A stretch of DNA of 64,000 nucleotides from positions 18,437,766 through 18,501,765 of the forward strand of contig NC_058197.1 in the NCBI RefSeq assembly GCF_907165205.1, in the 5' to 3' direction. Position numbers and translations under genes: made by a program. Source of the stretch: Coccinella septempunctata (taxonomy: Eukaryota; Arthropoda; Insecta; Coleoptera; Coccinellidae). Positions 62,101 to 64,000 of the stretch are shown here, piece by piece (position 1 is the stretch's first letter; each line of letters begins with the position of its first letter). The notes beneath the pieces are model-generated. The model had not been told where the DNA came from and ran no database searches. It worked only from the letters and a program-made list of their open reading frames with translations.

Positions 62101-63456
62101 CCCCCAACGTAGATCGAATTCCTCCATAGCCTCCAACTTAACCAGATTCACGTTCACTGTCACATTCAACATGCTCCTTTCATAATCTACACAACGGCTT
62201 CAACTTTTTCTTCATCTTTCCTCATCGAATTAACTTCATCTTCCTCGCTAACCTCAAAATGTGGCAACCTCGCACGCGACCGTGCATCTTGCCGATTGTC
62301 ATTTTGTGTTAACATTTTTCACCTTTATTTTAGCTCTCATCCATATAACCCTTTCGATTGGCACGTTAGAATACCGCAACAAGAAGTCCACTCTGTCGAA
62401 CTGTCTAACGCGCAGGAGCAAAACTGCTTCGGCACGTTGAGCCGCTGTCAAAATTATTCGAGACCCGCGCAGTCCGCCGCCGAACCGGTCGATCCCCAAT
62501 TGTACCCCAACTACCACCTGCCCGACGTCATACTGTTCCAGAACTACGGCACGCTGCCGGGCGCGCACAGCTCCTCCAACCTCCTCCAGCACTACTCGAA
62601 CTTCGACCCCTACAACCTCAGGAGGTCGCTGCTCAATTTCGAGATGAACAAGCACTTCCGCAGCCTGCTGGATCTGAGTGGGGACGACAATCCGCAGGAG
62701 CAGGGTACCTCCGAGACCTGGGGCTACGAGAAGGAACGCCCCAACAGGTACCCTAAAAAGATGACCTCAACCGAGAACATAGATTTGGACGGGGAGGTTT
62801 ACGACGGTAGAGGGCACTACGGTACCAATTACGACAGGAGGCACAACTCGAGGTACCACCACCCCAGGCATCCCAGAGACGACGCGCACTTTAAGAGGAA
62901 AAAGAACCTATCCCAGTTCTTCCCGAAGAAGCTCCAGAAGCACCTGGTTCAGAAGATGAACATAAACGATCAGCACGAGGAAACAGAGAAAACCAACGAT
63001 CTTGGTTTCGCTACCCTGAGGAGGTTGGAACAGATCAACGAGAGTAATAGTAGGGGTGAACCCAGGCTGTATTTCGACCTTGAAAAGCAGCGTGAGGACG
63101 GTTCTGGGTCTCCCTGCAAGACGTGGGACCAAGGCGCAGGCCTCCAGGTCAAGTTCAACGACCTGAACAAGAGGCACCAGGCGACCTTTGACGGCGGTAC
63201 GAAGGTCAACGTCCAGGACAACATGATAGAGCTGAGGGAGCGTTTCAGCGATCCGAAACCGGGCAACCAGGAAGACCTGGAGGAGAGCAAGGAGTTGAAC
63301 GGTAGCGACGGACAGTTCTCGAATAATTTTGACGAGGCGATGTTAGAGGGTTTGGACAAGGGTGGGGGCTTGGATAGTGGCAGAGAAGATGGTACGGCAC
63401 CTAAGTACTCTTTGCATCTGCAAGATGGAGCTTGGGTTACCTTTAATCACCTGTAA
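43965..63456 (+). CDS. Eph: Eph receptor tyrosine kinase, 15 exons, 5' end missing
   Basis: Membrane receptor for ephrin ligands; Eph kinases signal at cell contacts and guide axons and tissue boundaries. The joined exons give 1248 residues (numbered here from the first visible Trp). Ephrin-binding domain is about 1-150, cysteine-rich region 151-275, fibronectin III domains about 277-365 and 370-480, transmembrane helix about 498-521, juxtamembrane tyrosines Y577 and Y583 in YIDPHTYEDP, kinase about 601-870. Kinase motifs are intact: GGGEFGDV loop, VAIK Lys633, helix-C Glu650, HRDLAARN Asp726, DFG Asp744, activation-loop Tyr759, and WTAPEA. The family is clear from motifs such as NNWLWTPFI, IYIEIKFTIRDC and ASIMGQFEHPNVI. 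The signal peptide and the start of the ligand domain are not in any exon I can see. After the kinase there is no SAM domain; a 374-residue tail follows. All exon phases agree and the summed length is divisible by three. Confidence 0.95.
44150..46145. repeat. Tandem repeat of about 273 bp in Eph intron, split by a LINE
   Basis: GAGGTGTAACCAGGATG-type strings lie at about 44191, 45605 and 45878, and CACTGTTTTTTCCTATTGGT-type strings at about 44326, 45436, 45738 and 46010. The array starts within a few bases of exon A's donor. A family A LINE (44450-45425) interrupts it. Confidence 0.85.
44450..45425 (-). mobile_element. Non-LTR retrotransposon fragment, family A copy 3
   Basis: The minus strand encodes YANDCALIASSSEDLQ, then LDTYKHIYEASGLRYNIDKT, LLYGSESWTPYRRHIK, a frameshift, and IGWFHKVSNTEVLRRAS to GGQYKWLKDILHQSLKSV. 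This is the longest copy and retains the end of the palm, where the catalytic YADD is changed to YAND, so it is inactive. It is antisense to Eph within the first visible intron. Confidence 0.9.
46292..46396 (+). CDS. Eph: Eph exon B: ephrin-binding domain
   Basis: Residues 61-95. It reads GNALSCKETFSLHYYEF and on to WDAERYKLI, matching the CKETFNLYYYE segment typical of Eph receptors. The acceptor is CTGTGTTTCAG and the donor is ATTG/GTAAG, phase 1 to phase 1. Confidence 0.95.
47030..48215 (+). mobile_element. Hairpin-rich element, possibly a solo LTR
   Basis: A TATAAAA box (47175-47181) sits in the loop of an inverted repeat (GGGGGGATTTGC / GCAAATTTTCCCCC, 47162-47195). A TCAGT lies about 45 bp downstream, at 47223. 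Three tandem hairpins with a shared loop follow (47546-47806). Two more perfect hairpins lie at 48160-48186 (GCTATTCTT/AAGAATAGC) and 48194-48214 (CGAGGTAAC/GTTACCTCG). A promoter-like box and hairpins without ORFs would fit an LTR or another non-coding transcribed element. The borders are guesses. Confidence 0.3.
47546..47806. repeat. Three tandem hairpins, shared loop, different stems
   Basis: Hairpins at 47546-47605, 47654-47710 and 47752-47806. The first two loops share TCAGTCATGG and GCGTAAGCCCTTGGGG; the third keeps AGCCCTTGGGG. The stems differ in sequence (for example CCCTTC/GAAGGG, ATCTCTT/AAGAGAT, ATTCGCTA/TAGCGAAT) yet each pairs with itself, allowing small bulges and G-T pairs. 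A weaker fourth hairpin may lie at 47408-47451. Confidence 0.8.
48922..49067 (+). CDS. Eph: Eph exon C: end of ephrin-binding domain
   Basis: Residues 96-144. It reads RIAAGEGRF, then VNINTEVKSI and GVYFAFRDQGACISLLAIK, the conserved C-terminal strands of the ligand-binding domain. It enters in phase 1 and ends on a codon boundary at AAG/GTGAG. Confidence 0.95.
49290..49365 (+). repeat. Dispersed repeat family D, partial copy 3
   Basis: Shares GAGAATCTACTGTTGAAATA and a final ACTCACCCTGTATAA with the copies at 5.5 and 12.8 kb. It lies in the Eph intron after exon C; the rest of that 1.3-kb intron has nothing recognisable. Confidence 0.65.
50352..50589 (+). CDS. Eph: Eph exon D: cysteine-rich region, first part
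   Basis: Residues 145-223. It starts VYYITCPEVTINFAKFP and continues through CVDNAEVV, YLCKGDGKW and CKCKAGFQPD, the sushi/EGF-like cysteine-rich region that follows the ligand domain. Acceptor TCTGTTCCAG, donor GACG/GTAAG, phase 0 to phase 1. The reading frame also stays open upstream into the intron, but that stretch does not resemble Eph. Confidence 0.93.
50690..51955. repeat. Tandem repeat of about 330 bp in Eph intron, 4 units
   Basis: TTGTTGAGA begins at 50692, 51010, 51341 and 51676. Units carry A-rich runs, an inverted pair ATCAACAAA...TTTGTTGAT and, in later units, the palindrome TTTTCCTCGAGGAAAA. The array fills almost the whole intron between exons D and E and ends at the branch/acceptor region of exon E. 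Confidence 0.92.
51966..52121 (+). CDS. Eph: Eph exon E: cysteine-rich region, EGF-like part
   Basis: Residues 224-275. It reads VCTPGTYKAEVGDGLCLKCP, then CRCDNGYYRAPSDP and MSC, the CxPGxYK...CxxCPxxS...CxCxxGYYR pattern shared by Eph receptors. It enters and leaves in phase 1 (TTCAG acceptor; CACAC/GTGAG donor). The acceptor sits directly after the last unit of a 330-bp intronic tandem repeat. Confidence 0.94.
52440..52915. repeat. Direct duplication in Eph intron
   Basis: About 150 bp starting TTTCCGGAAAGTACAAAAAA near 52482 recurs near 52760, both with CCTTCAAGTC, GGCAAC-like text and TTTTTCGGCG. Between them is divergent DNA. Unit spacing is about 277 bp. Confidence 0.85.
53599..53716 (+). 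repeat. Homopyrimidine tract (T-runs with C)
   Basis: Nearly 120 bases of T with single or double C, about 110 bp before the acceptor of Eph exon F. It yields a low-complexity Phe/Ser or Lys/Glu open frame that is not a gene. Confidence 0.95.
53827..53990 (+). CDS. Eph: Eph exon F: first half of fibronectin III domain 1
   Basis: Residues 276-330. It reads PPSAPQNLSVSFVD, then ILTWSAPENQGGR and YRVKCDACS to QYSPSQ. The PPSAPxNL start of the first FN3 domain is typical of the family. The acceptor CTTTCAG is preceded by a very long pyrimidine tract. The exon ends at CAG/GTAAG on a codon boundary. Confidence 0.92.
53991..54050 (+). other. 60-bp stop-free intron in FN3 domain 1
   Basis: It begins GTAAG and ends CTCTCGCAG, with CTGAC and GCTAAAT as possible branch sites. 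Its length is 20 codons and the reading frame passes through it without a stop. Removing it joins QYSPSQ to PSFNETR, which fits the FN3 fold; keeping it would insert 20 residues. Confidence 0.8.
54051..54516 (+). CDS. Eph: Eph exon G: rest of FN3 domain 1 and FN3 domain 2
   Basis: Residues 331-485. It reads SFNETRITITGLNAVTTYRF to NGVSYLST, then the second FN3 domain (SLSWDSPN, FEVRWFP, ATITGLKPKTEYGIQIRAKT and GWGAYSP). Acceptor CCTCTCGCAG, donor ACCG/GTAAG. The 60-bp intron before it has no stop codon and keeps frame, so exons F and G could also be read through. Confidence 0.92.
54588..54770 (+). CDS. Eph: Eph exon H: transmembrane helix
   Basis: Residues 486-546. After AYVGDQEGLRL there are about 24 hydrophobic residues rich in Val, Ile and Leu (about 498-521), stopped by KSRS, which fits a single-pass type I membrane helix with a basic cytoplasmic stop-transfer. 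Phase 1 to phase 1; the 71-bp intron before it carries two GGGCCC blocks that could pair. Confidence 0.94.
55040..56240. repeat. Degenerate tandem repeat in Eph intron, interrupted by a LINE
   Basis: Loose units of roughly 55-60 bp built around TATATGGGTCCAAACTGAGG and ATGCCCTT occur before (55065-55110) and after (55795-56240) the LINE copy at 55126-55800. No coding content. Confidence 0.65.
55126..55800 (+). mobile_element. Non-LTR retrotransposon fragment, family A copy 4
   Basis: Reads INSASRAFWKLKDRVFQNHN, VVLPTLLYGSESWTPYRRHI, IMHIRWFHKVSNAVLQ (one codon lost) and LRWSGHILRMQDTR, then a frameshift. In another frame (55687-55761) it ends with a Cys2His2 finger, CLECGRIC...LFSHRRAHSRK and a stop. 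The 3' end is CAGCAATGAATGAATGAATG. It lies sense to Eph, in the intron between exons H and I. 5' truncated. Confidence 0.9.
56241..57306. other. Rest of Eph intron H-I
   Basis: Open frames at 56164-56609 have no recognisable domain; AT-rich DNA follows. No good exon was seen before the candidate at 57307. Confidence 0.45.
57307..57354 (+). other. Candidate alternative 48-bp microexon of Eph
   Basis: A pyrimidine-rich acceptor (TCCTCTTTCACAACAG) and a strong donor (ACA/GTAAGT) enclose 48 bases without a stop in the phase set by exon H. They would add EPCFYAYPNSGLVVTY and rejoin exon I in frame, changing its first residue to Met. Phase is 1 on both sides. It contains three tyrosines. No protein similarity backs it, so it may be a chance match. 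Confidence 0.4.
57603..57647 (+). CDS. Eph: Eph exon I: 45-bp juxtamembrane microexon
   Basis: Fifteen residues, VLNLDNTPIKRTHAN (547-561). The acceptor is TTCTTTTGTAG and the donor ACG/GTAAAT, phase 1 on both sides, so skipping it would not shift the frame. It lies between the membrane helix and the juxtamembrane tyrosines, a region that varies in length among Eph receptors. I accept it on splice-site quality and phase, not on recognised sequence. Confidence 0.72.
57810..57950 (+). CDS. Eph: Eph exon J: juxtamembrane segment and kinase start
   Basis: Residues 562-608. It reads VTTPLFTGLGSSSR, then YIDPHTYEDPNQAVREFARE and IDASFITIEAII. The two tyrosines are the conserved juxtamembrane autophosphorylation sites that, in the family, hold the unphosphorylated kinase inactive and recruit SH2 proteins when phosphorylated. 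The donor ATTG/GTCAGT has C at +3, which is unusual, but the join gives the intact glycine loop. The following intron is 55 bp. Confidence 0.95.
58006..58256 (+). CDS. Eph: Eph exon K: kinase N-lobe
   Basis: Residues 609-692. It carries the glycine loop GGGEFGDV, the ATP-binding lysine in VAIKTLK, the helix-C glutamate in FLTEASIMGQFEHPNVI and the hinge MIITEYMENGSLDTFLR. It ends on a codon boundary at AGG/GTGAG. Confidence 0.97.
58275..59610. repeat. CCTAA-rich degenerate repeat filling an Eph intron
   Basis: Almost the whole intron between exons K and L is made of CCTAAC, CTAACCTT and CCTAGCCTAACTTTATC variants, with a nested direct repeat of about 240 bp (compare 58915-59100 with 59155-59345). 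CCTAA is the complement of TTAGG, the ancestral insect telomere repeat, but the tract is too diverged to call telomeric outright. Confidence 0.85.
59684..59893 (+). CDS. Eph: Eph exon L: catalytic loop and DFG
   Basis: Residues 693-762, exactly 70 codons in phase 0. It holds QLVGMLRGIASGMQYLAEM, the catalytic loop YVHRDLAARNVLVN, the metal-binding KIADFGLSRE and the activation-loop tyrosine in GAYTTR. The kinase looks catalytically competent, not a pseudokinase. Confidence 0.97.
59894..60427. other. Eph intron L-M
   Basis: AT-rich, no repeat or exon recognised. Confidence 0.5.
60428..60606 (+). CDS. Eph: Eph exon M: activation segment end and C-lobe
   Basis: Residues 763-822. It reads GGKIPVRWTAPEAIAFRKF, SASDVWSMGIVCWEVMSYG and ERPYWNWSNQDVIKSIE. 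RWTAPEA is the tyrosine-kinase form of the P+1 loop. The exon leaves in phase 2, with AG of an Arg codon completed in the next exon. Confidence 0.97.
60751..60909 (+). CDS. Eph: Eph exon N: end of kinase domain
   Basis: Residues 822-874 plus two bases of the next codon. It reads LPAPMDCPEAIYQLMLDCWQ, KERTHRPSFQAIVNNLDKLI and RMPDTLRKMAQN, which is the normal Eph kinase C-terminus. In most Eph receptors a short linker and a SAM domain would follow. Here the next exon is different. Confidence 0.96.
61550..61851. mobile_element. MITE with about 55-bp inverted ends, TA flanks
   Basis: The left end starts CAGTGTGTTTTGAAAGATGA and the right end, reversed, reads CAGGTCTTTTGAAAAGTGAG; both continue to ACAGAAGGTAGAA. 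TA dinucleotides flank both sides (61548-61549 and 61852-61853), as for Tc1/mariner-type elements. No transposase is encoded. It lies in the last Eph intron, whose remainder shows nothing else. Confidence 0.85.
62334..63456 (+). CDS. Eph: Eph exon O: terminal exon with unrecognised 374-residue tail
   Basis: Residues 875-1248, ending TFNHL and a TAA stop. The acceptor TTTATTTTAG fits and the phase completes an Arg codon; the frame then stays open for more than 1.1 kb. Codon use is G/C-rich at third positions, as in the other Eph exons and unlike the AT-rich flanks, which supports real coding. The tail is hydrophilic, has a basic patch (DDAHFKRKKNLSQFFPKKLQ) and acidic stretches near the end, and has no SAM helices, no membrane segment and no obvious PDZ ligand. 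I do not recognise it. A SAM-encoding exon could still lie past the right edge as an alternative 3' end. Confidence 0.85.
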
Positions 63457-64000
63457 ATATGCTTTCTATGTGTTAATGTTTGTTGTCAAGGTATTTAGCT
63501 TTTCGATTTTCGGTTGTGCGAACTTTGGTGGTGTGAAACCAGCGGGGTGTATGGTGGTACTTGACCAAAACGATATGCAGGTTGGGGAAAAAATCGGACT
63601 CCCAATGCATAAGAAAGAGAGTACTAATAGGCCAGATTCGTGATCTCTTTTTTCAAATTTCGCAGTCGATGCATCAAGACAACAGGCTGAACGATTGCCG
63701 ATTTTGCGCTGTCTTTCTTATGCTTTGAGTGTATATCTTCTCCAGATTATTTCCCGAATAGCTCGTTCTGCAAACGCCCTTTTTTAATCTTTATAAAAAA
63801 ATTTATTAACGGTTGCAACTTATCTCGAAAAATTCTCACACAAAAAAAATATTAATCAGATTCTTACAATTGTAATCAGTGCATTTAGCATCTTTCCACA
63901 TACTAAATGATTAAATCAATTTTTTTAAATGTGTAGCAAATAGTGGGCGTTAAAAATGCAATCCAAACAGTCACTCTATTGCTTCTCAAATTTTCTGGAA
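63457..64000 (+). other. Eph 3' UTR and downstream
   Basis: AT-rich DNA after the stop codon. No AATAAA is seen; an ATTAAA at about 63910 is a possible weak polyadenylation signal. No coding exon, and nothing like a SAM domain, is visible before the window ends. Confidence 0.5.

Noticed and set aside
61100..62300. SAM-domain exon before the terminal exon
   Set aside because: No open frame of suitable length on the plus strand and no SAM-like motif; the space is taken by the MITE and AT-rich intron.
62299..62655. Antisense ORFs opposite the Eph tail as genes
   Set aside because: They are shadows of the GC-rich third positions of the real exon.

Overview
The window looks like a piece of an insect nuclear genome. 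Its one well supported protein-coding gene is split by GT-AG introns of 55 bp to 2.8 kb and encodes an animal-specific receptor. The rest is non-coding DNA full of decayed non-LTR retrotransposons, short inverted-repeat elements and long tandem arrays. The species cannot be named from this sequence. There are no bacterial-style operons, rRNA genes or CRISPR arrays, and no intact functional tRNA gene was seen.

The gene is an Eph receptor tyrosine kinase on the plus strand, from 43965 to the stop codon at 63456. Fifteen exons join with consistent phases into 3747 nt (1248 codons plus stop). They encode, in order, the ephrin-binding domain, a cysteine-rich region, two fibronectin III domains, one transmembrane helix, the juxtamembrane tyrosines and a kinase domain with all catalytic motifs. 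The signal peptide and the first residues of the ephrin-binding domain lie on one or more upstream exons that I could not find. The last exon encodes a charged tail of about 370 residues where a SAM domain is expected. Two tiny juxtamembrane cassettes (one inferred as constitutive, one only a candidate) and a 60-bp stop-free intron suggest isoform variation.

Layout: 1-1500 has no recognisable gene. A 20-bp satellite covers 1515-3015. A LINE fragment lies at 4857-5425. AT-rich DNA with a TTTCTGA array fills 8145-9430. A 151-bp array is at 11430-12510 and a 309-bp array at 15540-16775. A degenerate array carrying conserved TTTACGCCC and GGGCGTAAA 9-mers is at 19060-20090. Decayed LINE pieces occur at 20.7, 22.6-23.0, 24.1-25.0, 26.5, 27.2-28.0 and 29.2-30.5 kb. 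A 174-bp array that is open on both strands is at 32480-33850 and a 494-bp array at 35540-38440. A tRNA-derived SINE is at 40401-40677.

Inside the Eph introns are a 273-bp array split by a LINE, an element with three tandem hairpins that share a loop but not stem sequences, a 330-bp array, a long pyrimidine tract, a second LINE, a CCTAA-rich tract and a MITE. Most long open frames outside Eph are by-products of tandem repeats.
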